From: CAVXHQ01 sp963789535
GTDB taxonomy: Bacteria; Pseudomonadota; Alphaproteobacteria; Rhodobacterales; Rhodobacteraceae
DNA length: 64,000 bases
Direction of reading: 5' to 3'
NCBI GenBank assembly: GCA_963789535.1
Contig: CAWBKU010000003.1
Coordinates: 310,001 to 374,000 of the forward strand
A program made the translations under genes and the position numbers. Within the stretch, counting starts at the first letter, position 1. The number at the start of each line of letters is the position of its first letter. The notes below the pieces were generated by a model. The model made no database searches, was not told the DNA's origin, and saw only the letters and a list, made by a program, of their open reading frames with translations. This document shows positions 26,409 to 35,154 of the stretch, piece by piece.

Positions 26409-28769
26409 TTATTCTGCCGCCTTGATGGTGGAATCGCCGTCCAGTGCCGCTTGTCGCAGCGCGGGCAGCGTGATGACGGCCATGGCACCCGCGTGCGCAT
26501 GGCCGGGAAATACTTCCGCGTCGAGAAGCGCGAGCGTGCCGCCATGCTCCTCGATGATCTTCTTCACGATCGGCAGGCCGAGGCCGGTGCCCTTGTCGCG
26601 GGTCGTCACATAGGGCTCGAACAGGCGGCCGCGATCCTCGGGCAGGCCGATGCCGCTGTCGGAAATGGCGATCCGCGCCTCGCGGTCGTCCACTTCGAGG
26701 GTGACGCGGATCCGCGGTTCGAAATGTGCAGGAGACCCCTTTTCCACAAGTGTCTCAATCGCTTCTCCCGCGTTCTTGATGAGGTTGGTCAGGGCCTGCC
26801 CGATCATCGTCGCATCCACGTCGACCATCACCGCGTCTTCCGGCAGGCTCAGGTCGATGCTTACATCCGGCTGTCCCGACTGTTGCAACGTCACGGCATC
26901 GCGCAGCAGTACCGACAGGTTCGTCACCTTGCGTTCGGGTTCCGGCATCCGCGCGAACTTCGAGAATTCGTCGACGATGCGGCGCAGGTCGCCGGTCTGG
27001 CGCACGATCACGTCGGTTAGCTGCACCAGCGCCTCCGTCTCCTTCACCTCGTCCTTGAACTTGCGCTTGATACGCTCCGCCGAGAGCTGGATCGGCGTCA
27101 GCGGGTTCTTGATTTCATGGGCGATCCGCCGTGCCACGTCGCCCCAGGCGGCGGTGCGCTGTGCCGAGACGAGCGTCGTCACATCGTCGAACGCCACCAC
27201 ATATCCCTCGAGCGCGCCGTCCACGTCGCGGCGCGGCGCCATCCGCACCAGCAGGCTCTCCTGCTTGCCCGCCCGGATCAGGTTGATCTGCTCCTGCACG
27301 ACCTCGCGCCCCTCGGCGCGCAACTGGTCGAACATCGGCACGAACTCCGGAACGGCAACCGACAGCGTCGTCGAGGCATCGACGAGGTCGGTGGCCAGCA
27401 ACCCCTCGGCAGAGCGGTTGGCGAAGCCGATCCGTCCCGTCTCGTCAAGGCCGACGACGCCCGACGTGACCGAGGACAGCACGGAATCGAACAATCGCCG
27501 CCGCGCCTCGATCTGTTCGGTATTTCGGATCAACTCTGAACGCTGTGCATTAAGTTGTGCTGTCATCTGGTTGAAATAGCGTCCCAACTGCGAAATTTCG
27601 TCGTCACCCTCGTCCTCGATGACCCGCACGTTCAGATCGCCCGCGCCGACCTGCTGCGACGCCGTCACGAGGCGTCCCACGGGCCGCGCCAGACGTTCGG
27701 CGAACCACAGGCCGAGCCAGATCGCGGCGAGGATCAGGATAACGGCAAAGCCGAGGTAGAGCAGTCCGAACTCGAACAGCAGGCGCCCCCGCTCCTGTTC
27801 CAGTTGCTCGTAGAGGGCCACCGTCTCCTGCGTTTCATCGAGGAGCGAAAGGATCTCGCCGTCGACCTCGCGGGTCACGTAGAGATAGCGGTCCTCGAAC
27901 CGTGCCAGCGGCATGAGGGCGCGGAACTCGTTGTTGCCATAGTCCTCGATGATCGCGATGCCCTCGACCCGCGCGACCTCGAAATCGGTGGCATCCGGCG
28001 CCTCGAAGTCGAACTCGTAGCTGCGCGCGCCCCGCGCCCGGATCGTGCCCGCGCCGTCGATCACGAAGGCCTCGGTCAACCCCCGCTCGATCTGCGGCTG
28101 CACCCGGCCAAGGGCCTGCCGCACATCGCCGTCCGACATGAACAGCGTCTTGCGCCGTTCGGCGTCGAGATAGGCCGCGAGACCGAGGCCGTCCTGCGCC
28201 AAATCCTGCCGGTGCTCCTGTTCATAGGCCTGGGCCGCATCGAGGGAGGAGCCGAGCACATTGCGCACCCGCTCCGAGAACCAGCCCTCGAGGCCGACGT
28301 TGATCGTCAGGACCGAGAATACGGCGACGAGAACGGTCGGGATCAGCGCCAGCAGGGCAAAGGTGCCGGTGAGGCGCAGGTGCAGGCGCGATCCGGCCGA
28401 TTTGGCGCGCCGCGCACTTACCATCCTGGCGATCCGTTGCGCGACAAGCGCCGCGACGACGAGGACATAGACGAGATCGGCGAGCAGGACGAACCGCAGG
28501 CTGACGTCGCGACCGCCCTGCTCCAGCGGACCGAGCACGACATAGGTAAGCCCGGCAAGCAGCGGCCCGAGCGTCACGAGGCCCAGCGTCGCCGCATTCT
28601 GCACGCGCCGCTGACGCCGCCAGCGGGTAAAACGCTTGAGGGATGTCCCGGTCAACGACCGGCGCACGACGCCGCCACGGGGTAAGACCGCCTTGTATTT
28701 CCGGGCCCCTCGGGGCCACACCGCCTGATTGTCCGGGGCTCTTTCCCTGCCATTCGGCAGGACGGCCAC
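26409..28769 (-). CDS. ntrY: membrane-bound sensor histidine kinase NtrY
   Basis: Sensor kinase partner of NtrX, up to 786 residues. Transmembrane segments at about 60-80, 92-111, 135-156 and 335-356 enclose a periplasmic region; then HAMP (about 357-410), PAS (about 420-535), HisKA with His551 in RRIAHEIKNPLTPI and HATPase with NLIKNAGEA and GTGLGLPIV. The start is uncertain: GTG 28769 has no ribosome site, and a hairpin lies inside its first 25 codons; GTG 28667 is an alternative giving about 752 aa. The gene follows ntrC by 15 bp or more. Confidence 0.92.
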   Translation of the reverse strand: MAVLPNGRERAPDNQAVWPRGARKYKAVLPRGGVVRRSLTGTSLKRFTRWRRQRRVQNAATLGLVTLGPLLAGLTYVVLGPLEQGGRDVSLRFVLLADLVYVLVVAALVAQRIARMVSARRAKSAGSRLHLRLTGTFALLALIPTVLVAVFSVLTINVGLEGWFSERVRNVLGSSLDAAQAYEQEHRQDLAQDGLGLAAYLDAERRKTLFMSDGDVRQALGRVQPQIERGLTEAFVIDGAGTIRARGARSYEFDFEAPDATDFEVARVEGIAIIEDYGNNEFRALMPLARFEDRYLYVTREVDGEILSLLDETQETVALYEQLEQERGRLLFEFGLLYLGFAVILILAAIWLGLWFAERLARPVGRLVTASQQVGAGDLNVRVIEDEGDDEISQLGRYFNQMTAQLNAQRSELIRNTEQIEARRRLFDSVLSSVTSGVVGLDETGRIGFANRSAEGLLATDLVDASTTLSVAVPEFVPMFDQLRAEGREVVQEQINLIRAGKQESLLVRMAPRRDVDGALEGYVVAFDDVTTLVSAQRTAAWGDVARRIAHEIKNPLTPIQLSAERIKRKFKDEVKETEALVQLTDVIVRQTGDLRRIVDEFSKFARMPEPERKVTNLSVLLRDAVTLQQSGQPDVSIDLSLPEDAVMVDVDATMIGQALTNLIKNAGEAIETLVEKGSPAHFEPRIRVTLEVDDREARIAISDSGIGLPEDRGRLFEPYVTTRDKGTGLGLPIVKKIIEEHGGTLALLDAEVFPGHAHAGAMAVITLPALRQAALDGDSTIKAAE
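28704..28717. terminator. perfect palindrome between ntrC and ntrY conserved start
   Basis: GGCCCC TC GGGGCC, a perfect 6-bp stem with a 2-base centre, lying 68-81 bases after the ntrC stop and before the conserved part of ntrY. May act as a weak terminator or mRNA-stability hairpin between the ntrBC and ntrYX units. Confidence 0.35.
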
Positions 28770-28784
28770 GGTTCTGTTGCGGTT

Positions 28785-30155
28785 TTACATCAACTTGCGC
28801 CGCCGTGTCACGCGGATATCGAGGTCCGTGATCTTTTTGCGCAGCGTATTGCGGTTGATGCCGAGAAGGTCGGCGCATTTCGCCTGATTGCCGCCCGTCG
28901 CCTCCAGCGCGATGTCGATGAGCGGCCCTTCGACCTCGCGCAGGATCCGCGGGTAGAGGCCGGGTGGCGGCAGGACACCGCCATGCAGGTCGAAATAGCG
29001 GCGCAGATGCTTGGCCACCGAGGTCGAGAGCCTGTCGCCGCTGCTCTCGCCGCGCACCTTTTCGGCGGCGGGCTGGTTGCCCAGCACCGCCTCTACCTCG
29101 GCGCGGGTGATTTCCTCTTCGGACGAGGTCACGACCAGCCGCCGGATCGCATTCTCGAACTGACGGACGTTGCCGGGCCAGCTATAGGCGCGCATCAGCT
29201 CGGTCGCGGGAACCTGAAAACGGCGGAGGTTGAGGCCGTCGCGGGCCGCACGCGCAAGGAAGTGATCGGCCAGCAGCGGAATGTCGTCGACCCGTTCGCG
29301 CAGCGGCGGCACCGCGATGGTAACGCCGCCCAGACGGTAGAACAGGTCCGACCGGAACCGGCCCTCATCCATGAGTGCCGCCAGATCGACCTGGCTGGTG
29401 GCCATGACCCGCGGCTCGCCCTCGCCCAGCGTATCGAGCATCCGCACCACCCGCCCCTGTGCGTCGTCGTCGAAATCGGCCACCTCGTCGAACAGGATCG
29501 AGCCGCCGCGGGCGCGTGCCAGAACCTGGCTCGGCCCGTCCGCGCCCGCCAGATCGGCGGCCGAGACGACGACGAAGGGCATCGTCCGGCGGTCGGAAAA
29601 GTCGTGGATGGCGCGCGCGATCAGGCTCTTGCCCGTCCCGCTCTCGCCGGTCACGAGCGCCGAGAGCGAGGTGTTCATCACCCGGGCGACGAGCCGGTAG
29701 AGGCCCTGCATCGCCGGCGTCCGCCCGACCAGCGGCAGATCGCCCTGCCCGCTCTCGTCGGGGGCGGGCGCGCTGCGCTGCGTCACGCGCCGCTTCACCT
29801 CGAGGGCGCGGGCGGCGCGTTTCATCAGATCCGGCAGGTCGAAGGGCTTGGGCAGGTAATCATAGGCCTCGGCCTCGGCGGCCTGGATCGCCGTCATGAT
29901 GGTGTTCTGCGCCGAGATCACGATCACCGGCAGGCCGGGGCGCGCCTCGGCGATGCGGGGCAGTTGCTCGAGGCCGTTGCCGTCCGGCATGATGACGTCC
30001 GAGATCACCAGATCGCCCTTGCCCTCGTCGACCCAGCGCATGAGCGTCACGAGCGAGGACGTCGCGTGCACCTTGCACCCCGCGCGCGTCAGCGCTTGCG
30101 TCAGAACGGTGCGGATCGTGCGGTCGTCGTCGGCGACGAGAACGGTGCCATCCAT
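28785..30155 (-). CDS. ntrC: nitrogen regulator NtrC, Rhodobacter-type (no GAFTGA loop)
   Basis: Response regulator for nitrogen assimilation, 456 residues. Receiver with DDD at 9-11 and Asp53 (LVISDVIMPDGNG); AAA+ domain with Walker A GESGTGKS, Walker B GSILFDEVADF; C-terminal HTH ATGGNQAKCADLLGINRNTL. The sigma-54 contact motif GAFTGA is absent (SAADLAGADGPSQVLARARG spans its place). In Rhodobacter capsulatus NtrC also lacks it and activates sigma-70 promoters; the same mode is inferred here. ATG 30155 overlaps the ntrB stop by one base. Confidence 0.95.
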   Translation of the reverse strand: MDGTVLVADDDRTIRTVLTQALTRAGCKVHATSSLVTLMRWVDEGKGDLVISDVIMPDGNGLEQLPRIAEARPGLPVIVISAQNTIMTAIQAAEAEAYDYLPKPFDLPDLMKRAARALEVKRRVTQRSAPAPDESGQGDLPLVGRTPAMQGLYRLVARVMNTSLSALVTGESGTGKSLIARAIHDFSDRRTMPFVVVSAADLAGADGPSQVLARARGGSILFDEVADFDDDAQGRVVRMLDTLGEGEPRVMATSQVDLAALMDEGRFRSDLFYRLGGVTIAVPPLRERVDDIPLLADHFLARAARDGLNLRRFQVPATELMRAYSWPGNVRQFENAIRRLVVTSSEEEITRAEVEAVLGNQPAAEKVRGESSGDRLSTSVAKHLRRYFDLHGGVLPPPGLYPRILREVEGPLIDIALEATGGNQAKCADLLGINRNTLRKKITDLDIRVTRRRKLM

Positions 30156-31252
30156 CAGTTTTCTCCTGGCTGGGGTGCGGTGTCGGGATCGCCCGGTGCG
30201 ACGGGTGCGAGGGGCAGAGAGAGGCGGAACGCGGTGCGTCCCGGCGCGCTGTCGACCGAAATCCAGCCGCCGCCCTGCGCCACGAGCTTGGACACCAGCG
30301 CCAGACCGAGGCCGGTGCCGTTCTCGCGGCCCGACACGAACGGCTCGAACACCTCGTCCGCGATGTCGGACGGCAGACCGGGGCCGTCGTCGATCACCTC
30401 GAGTTGCAGCGGCAGGCGCGCGCTGGTGCCGTCGGCGCGTTTGACGCGCAGCGCCGTGTCGTAAAAGCTGCGCAACCGGATCACGCCGTTCGCCTGCCCC
30501 GCCTCGGCGGCATTCTTGATGAGGTTCAGCAGCACCTGAAGGAGCTGGTCGGGATCGGCGAGCGCGCGCGGCAGCGAGGGGTCGTAATCCTCGATGAAAA
30601 GCATATGGGACGCGAACCCGACCGAGGCCGATTGCCGCGCCCGGTCGACGATATCGTGGATGTTGACCGCGCGCAGGTGCGGCGGGCTGAGGTTCCCGAA
30701 CTGCTCGACCTGTTCGAGGAGCTTCACGATCCGGCGGCTCTCCTCGACGATGAGGTCGGTGAGCTCGAGGTCGTCGCCCCGCAGGCCCATCGACAGCAGT
30801 TGCGCGGCCCCGGTGATCCCCGCCAGCGGGTTCTTGATCTCGTGCGCCAGCATTTCGGCCATGCCGATGGCCGAGCGGGCGGCCTTGGCGGACGAGGCGT
30901 TCTGCGTCATCCGCGTCGCAATCTCGCGCGGGCTTATCATCATGATCATGCCGCTCTCCGAGCCGCGCAGGGGCGAGAACTGGATGTTGCACTGCATCGG
31001 CGCCCGCGTCCCGGAGCCGACGTCGATGTCGTTGACGAAGAGCGAGGACCGCTGCTCGCGGGCGCGCGCGATGGGCACGGCGAGCGCGGCGTCGATCACG
31101 ATCCTCTCCCACAGGACCGCGCCGTTCAGGCTCCGCGCCGACAGGTTCAGGAACGCCTCCGCCGCCGGATTGGTCTCGGTGATGACGTCGCCATCGGCCA
31201 GCAACAGCGCCGGCACCGGCAGCGATGACCACAGGTCGGTATCGCGGATCAT
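30155..31252 (-). CDS. ntrB: nitrogen sensor histidine kinase NtrB
   Basis: Soluble PAS kinase, 365 residues, expected to be controlled by PII and to phosphorylate NtrC. PAS region about 5-110; HisKA with His137 in EMLAHEIKNPLAGI; HATPase with NLIKNAAEAGQ, DDGPGLP and ENGTGLGLAL. The start overlaps the dusB stop by ATGA, the classic nifR3-ntrB-ntrC order of Rhodobacter and related genera. GlnB contact is inferred from the family. Confidence 0.95.
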   Translation of the reverse strand: MIRDTDLWSSLPVPALLLADGDVITETNPAAEAFLNLSARSLNGAVLWERIVIDAALAVPIARAREQRSSLFVNDIDVGSGTRAPMQCNIQFSPLRGSESGMIMMISPREIATRMTQNASSAKAARSAIGMAEMLAHEIKNPLAGITGAAQLLSMGLRGDDLELTDLIVEESRRIVKLLEQVEQFGNLSPPHLRAVNIHDIVDRARQSASVGFASHMLFIEDYDPSLPRALADPDQLLQVLLNLIKNAAEAGQANGVIRLRSFYDTALRVKRADGTSARLPLQLEVIDDGPGLPSDIADEVFEPFVSGRENGTGLGLALVSKLVAQGGGWISVDSAPGRTAFRLSLPLAPVAPGDPDTAPQPGEN

Positions 31253-32247
31253 GCCGCGAGGCCCGCCGGTTCGGCCACGGCAGCGCGGAGCAGGCGCAGC
31301 ACCTCGGCGGGTTTCCCGCTCCGGAGGATACGCTGGCGCAGGTCGGGATCGGGCGCCGCGCCGTCGAGATACCAGCCCAGATGCTTGCGCGCGACGCGTG
31401 TGCCGAGGGTCTTGCCGTAGAACATCAACATCGCTTCGTAATGTCCTGCGATCATATCATAAAGATCATTTCCGATCGGGACGGAAGGGCACGGCCCGAT
31501 GCCGAGACCCGCGCGCACCAGTGCCAGTTGCCAGGGCCGCCCCTGCGCCCCGCGTCCGATCATCACGCCCGCCGCGCCGGACCGCTTCAGCGCTGTTTGC
31601 GCCGTTGCCCCATCGACGATATCGCCATTCGCGATCACCGGAATACCTACCGCCCGCACGATCTCGCCGATCGCCGTCCAGTCGGCGTCCCCCCTGTAGA
31701 ACTGCTGCCGCGTGCGCCCGTGGATCGTCACCAGCCGCACCCCCGCCGCCTCGGCGCGCACCGCGACCGCCGCCGCGTTCAGGCAGTCCCCGTCCCACCC
31801 CAGCCGCGTCTTGAGCGTCACCGGCACCTTCACCGCGCCCACCACCGCCTCGATCAGCCGCAGCGCATGGTCGGGGTCGCGGAGCAGTGCCGACCCCGAC
31901 AGGCCGCCCGTCACCTTCTTGGCCGGGCACCCCATGTTGATGTCGATGATCGCGGCGCCGTTCGCCTCGACCAGGCGCGCGGCCTCGGCCATCCAGTGCG
32001 GATCGCGGCCCGCCAGTTGCACCGCCGTCGCCTGATCGCCGAGGCCGAGTTCCGCCCGCGCACGCACGCCGCGATGCGCCTGCACCATCTCCTGGCTCGC
32101 GACCATTTCCGACACCACCCAGCCCGCGCCGAACCGCGCCACCAATTGCCGGAACGGCAGGTCGGTAATCCCGGCCAGCGGCGCGAGGGCGACCGGCGAC
32201 AGGCTGGCGCCGTCGAGCGATATGTCGGTGCGGGGCGTCGGGGTCAT
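31249..32247 (-). CDS. dusB: tRNA-dihydrouridine synthase DusB (NifR3)
   Basis: FMN-dependent enzyme that reduces uridines in tRNA. The 332-residue product has the TIM-barrel start LAPLAGITDLPFR, catalytic Cys107 in IDINMGCPAKKV, IHGRTRQQFYRGDADW and the FMN-phosphate loop GAAGVMIGRGAQGRPW. ATG 32247 after GAGGA is preferred over an upstream TTG at 32268. First gene of the nifR3-ntrBC operon and divergent from ispDF. Confidence 0.95.
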   Translation of the reverse strand: MTPTPRTDISLDGASLSPVALAPLAGITDLPFRQLVARFGAGWVVSEMVASQEMVQAHRGVRARAELGLGDQATAVQLAGRDPHWMAEAARLVEANGAAIIDINMGCPAKKVTGGLSGSALLRDPDHALRLIEAVVGAVKVPVTLKTRLGWDGDCLNAAAVAVRAEAAGVRLVTIHGRTRQQFYRGDADWTAIGEIVRAVGIPVIANGDIVDGATAQTALKRSGAAGVMIGRGAQGRPWQLALVRAGLGIGPCPSVPIGNDLYDMIAGHYEAMLMFYGKTLGTRVARKHLGWYLDGAAPDPDLRQRILRSGKPAEVLRLLRAAVAEPAGLAA

Positions 32248-32448
32248 GCGTCCTCGGCTACTGCTCAATTCATGGGCAATAGCCGTTGAAATATCCGCCG
32301 CCGCACGACGTTACAACCGGCGCGCGTCGGTATTGCGGGCAGAAAAGTGAGGATGCCAAAAATTTGGGCACCTATCGGGGTCCGCCTGCCGAATTGCCTG
32401 TCCCCACGCGCCACGCTAGACAGGGGGGCCGTGCCGAGCCGAGGGAAA

Positions 32449-33609
32449 ATGACCACAGCCGCCATCATCGTCGCCGCCGGGCGCGGCCTGCGCGCGGGCG
32501 CCGACCTGCCCAAACAATGGCGGATCCTCGCGGGCGCTCCCGTGCTCGTCCACACGCTCCGCGCCTTTGCGGCCGCCGGTCCCGTGGACCGCCTTTGCCT
32601 CGTCATCCACCCCGGCGATGCCGACCGGATCGCCGGGCTCGACGCGGGCGACCTGCCCCCCGGCCTCATCGTCGTGCACGGCGGCGCCAGCCGCGCGGCC
32701 TCGGTCCGCGCCGGTCTCGAGGCGCTGGCCGGCGATCCCCCGGCCCGGGTGCTCATCCACGATGCCGCCCGGCCGCTGGTGTCGCGTTCGCTCATCGCCC
32801 GGGTTCTCGTCGCCCTCGACGGTCACGCCGCCGCCGCCCCCGCCGTCGAGGTGACGGACGCGCTCTGGCACGGAACCGACGGCACCGTGACCGGCACGCA
32901 GGACCGCACCGGCCTCTGGCGCGCGCAAACGCCGCAGGGCTTCGACTTTGCCGCAATCCTGACCGCACACCGGACCGTCCCCGGCGCCGATGATGCCGCC
33001 GACGACGTCGCCATCGCCCGCGCGGCGGGGATCGACGTGGCGATCGTCGCGGGCGACGAGGACAACCTCAAGATCACGCGCACGGCGGACTTCGCCCGCG
33101 CCGATACGCTGATGAAGGGACGCCAGATGCAAGACATCCGCACCGGCAACGGGTTCGACGTGCACCGGTTCGGGCCCGGCGACCAGGTGACGCTCTGCGG
33201 CGTCGCCGTGCCCTTCGGGCAGGGGCTCGTCGGCCATTCGGACGCGGACGTCGGCATGCACGCCCTGACCGACGCGCTCTATGGCGCGCTCGCGGCCGGT
33301 GACATCGGCACGCATTTCCCGCCCTCGGACCCGCAGTGGAAGGGGGCGGCGAGCCACCTCTTTCTGGCCCACGCCTGCGCGATGGCACGCGATGCCGGGT
33401 ATCGGTGCACCCATGCCGACGTTACGCTGGTCTGCGAGGCGCCGAAGATCGCCCCGCACGCGGCGGCGATGCGGGCAGAACTGGCGCGGATCATGGAGAT
33501 CGACATGGACAGGGTAAGCGTGAAGGCCACGACCTCGGAACGCCTCGGCTTCACCGGGCGGGGCGAGGGGATCGCGGCGCTGGCGACGGCGACGCTGGTG
33601 CGACCATGA
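32449..33609 (+). CDS. ispDF: bifunctional IspDF (MEP cytidylyltransferase / MECDP synthase)
   Basis: Fusion of two non-adjacent steps of the methylerythritol phosphate isoprenoid pathway, 386 residues. IspD part (1-224): AAIIVAAGRGLRAGADLPKQW is the CTP-binding loop, with VLIHDAARPLVS and APAVEVTDALW. IspF part (from about 227): metal ligands D237 and H239 in NGFDVHRFG, the HSDADVGMHALTDALYGA motif and TTSERLGFTGRGEGIAA. ATG 32449 follows GAGGG. The fusion is typical of many alphaproteobacteria. Its stop overlaps pgpA by ATGA. Confidence 0.96.
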   Translation: MTTAAIIVAAGRGLRAGADLPKQWRILAGAPVLVHTLRAFAAAGPVDRLCLVIHPGDADRIAGLDAGDLPPGLIVVHGGASRAASVRAGLEALAGDPPARVLIHDAARPLVSRSLIARVLVALDGHAAAAPAVEVTDALWHGTDGTVTGTQDRTGLWRAQTPQGFDFAAILTAHRTVPGADDAADDVAIARAAGIDVAIVAGDEDNLKITRTADFARADTLMKGRQMQDIRTGNGFDVHRFGPGDQVTLCGVAVPFGQGLVGHSDADVGMHALTDALYGALAAGDIGTHFPPSDPQWKGAASHLFLAHACAMARDAGYRCTHADVTLVCEAPKIAPHAAAMRAELARIMEIDMDRVSVKATTSERLGFTGRGEGIAALATATLVRP

Positions 33610-34109
33610 ACAACCTCTGGCATCTCGTGGCGACCTTCGGCGGTGCGGGCCTGATGCGCCCCGCGCCGGGCACGTGGGGGTCGCTCGCGGCCCTGCCCGT
33701 CGCCTGGCTGATCCTCGTCCTGTTCGGCCCCTGGGGTCTGGTGGTCGGCATCGCCGTCGTCACGGCGGTCGGCCTGCCCGCGACGGAATACGAGGTGCGG
33801 GCCTCGCTCAGCGATGATCCGGCGCATGTGGTGATCGACGAGGTGGCGGGCCAGTGGATCGCCCTGCTGCCCGTCGCCTTCGGGGCCTGGTGGACGGGGT
33901 CGGCGCTGCTGGCGCTCTGGCCCGGCTGGATCGCGGCGTTCGGGCTGTTCCGGCTGTTCGACATCTGGAAACCCGGTCCGATCGGCGTCGCCGACCGGCG
34001 CGGCGACGCCTGGGGCGTGATGCTCGACGACCTGATCGCAGGCGCCTTCGCCGCCGTCGGCGTCATCGTGCTGGCGGGCATCGGCCACGGCATCGGTCGG
34101 CTGCTGTGA
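33606..34109 (+). CDS. pgpA: phosphatidylglycerophosphatase A
   Basis: Integral-membrane phosphatase that makes phosphatidylglycerol from PGP, 167 residues. Family motifs GAGLMRPAPGTWGSLAALP near the N-terminus, the acidic D-P-x-x-V-V-I-D-E core (DDPAHVVIDEVAGQW) and FRLFDIWKPGPIGVADR with a final DDLIAG. Three to four hydrophobic segments. Coupled to ispDF (ATGA) and to the next gene (GTGA). Confidence 0.95.
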   Translation: MNNLWHLVATFGGAGLMRPAPGTWGSLAALPVAWLILVLFGPWGLVVGIAVVTAVGLPATEYEVRASLSDDPAHVVIDEVAGQWIALLPVAFGAWWTGSALLALWPGWIAAFGLFRLFDIWKPGPIGVADRRGDAWGVMLDDLIAGAFAAVGVIVLAGIGHGIGRLL

Positions 34110-34585
34110 GCCTCGCCGGGGACGCCATCGCCGCCGCACGGCAGGCGGGCCTGCGGATCGGACTGGCAGAGAGCTGCACCGGCGGCATGATCGCCGCCGC
34201 CCTGACCGACGTGCCCGGCAGTTCCACGGTCTTCGACGGCGGCGTGGTCAGCTACTCCAACGCCGTCAAGATCGGCGTTCTGGGCATAGACCCCGCAACC
34301 CTCGACGCGCACGGCGCCGTCTCCGAACAGATCGCCGCCGAGATGGCCGCAGGCGCCGCTGCCCTCGGGCAGACCGACATCGCGGTCTCGACCACCGGCA
34401 TCGCCGGGCCGGGCGGGTCGGAATTCAAGCCTGAGGGCCGCGTCTGTTTCGGCTGGGCGGGGACGCGCGGCACCGGCACCGAGACGGTGGAATTCGGCGC
34501 GCCTGGGCGCGACGCCGTGCGCCGGGCCGCCACCGACCATGCCCTGGGCATCCTGATCCGGCTGGCGCAGACGCCCCCCGGCTAG
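34106..34585 (+). CDS. pncC: CinA C-terminal / nicotinamide-nucleotide amidase family protein
   Basis: Stand-alone CinA C-terminal domain, 159 residues, homologous to PncC that deamidates NMN in the pyridine nucleotide salvage cycle. Motifs: LAESCTGGMIAAALTDVPGSS, GGVVSYSNAVKIGVLG and VSTTGIAGPGGSEFKPEG, which carry the catalytic Ser/Tyr/Lys positions. The start is GTG 34106, overlapping the pgpA stop. Its TAG stop is embedded in a CTAG that also ends the convergent Coq10-like gene. Confidence 0.9.
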   Translation: MSLAGDAIAAARQAGLRIGLAESCTGGMIAAALTDVPGSSTVFDGGVVSYSNAVKIGVLGIDPATLDAHGAVSEQIAAEMAAGAAALGQTDIAVSTTGIAGPGGSEFKPEGRVCFGWAGTRGTGTETVEFGAPGRDAVRRAATDHALGILIRLAQTPPG

Positions 34586-35049
34586 CTGCCCGTCCCGTCG
34601 TAGAGGACATGCGCCCGCCGCTCGAACGCGCGCACGACGCGCTGCATCGCCTCGTTGAAGAACAGCCCCGCCGCCCCCTGCAAGAGCCTGTTGCGGAATT
34701 CGAAATCCACCTCGAAGTGGACCTCGCAGCCGGTGCGGTCGCCCGGGGGCACATCGCGGAACCGCCATTCGCTCTCCATGTGCCGGAACGGTCCCTCGAT
34801 ATAGGAGGTCTCGATCCGCCCCTCGCCGGGCCAGAGCACCACCTTGCTGCCGAACCGCTCGCGGAACACTTTGAACGAGATCACGAGGTCGGCCATCATC
34901 ACGACGTGGTCGCCCCGCTCCTCGGTCGAGCGGATCCGCGCGGCGGCGGTCCAGGGCAGGAACTCGGGGTAGTCCGCAACGTCGGCGACGAGGTCGTACA
35001 TCTGCGCGGCGGTGAACGGCAGCACGCGGGTTTCGGAATGGCTGGTCAT
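34582..35049 (-). CDS. Coq10/RatA-type START-domain protein
   Basis: Small (155 aa) SRPBCC/START-like protein of the COQ10 / RatA family. Starts MTSHSETRVLPFTAAQMYDL, then VADYPEFLPW and the family-typical GPFRHMESEWRFRD and FEFRNRLLQGAAGLFFNE segments. Homologues bind ubiquinone (mitochondrial Coq10) or were described as the ribosome-association toxin RatA in E. coli; in alphaproteobacteria the ubiquinone role is the more usual assignment. Shares a CTAG stop with pncC. Confidence 0.88.
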   Translation of the reverse strand: MTSHSETRVLPFTAAQMYDLVADVADYPEFLPWTAAARIRSTEERGDHVVMMADLVISFKVFRERFGSKVVLWPGEGRIETSYIEGPFRHMESEWRFRDVPPGDRTGCEVHFEVDFEFRNRLLQGAAGLFFNEAMQRVVRAFERRAHVLYDGTGS

Positions 35050-35154
35050 CGGGCGGAAGAATCCCTCGGGTTCGGAGTGTGCCCCTTCAATGTCAGCACC
35101 CGGGAGGGGTTTTCAAGTGGCCGGGCCGTTGCCCCGGACGCGCGGGCACCGCGG

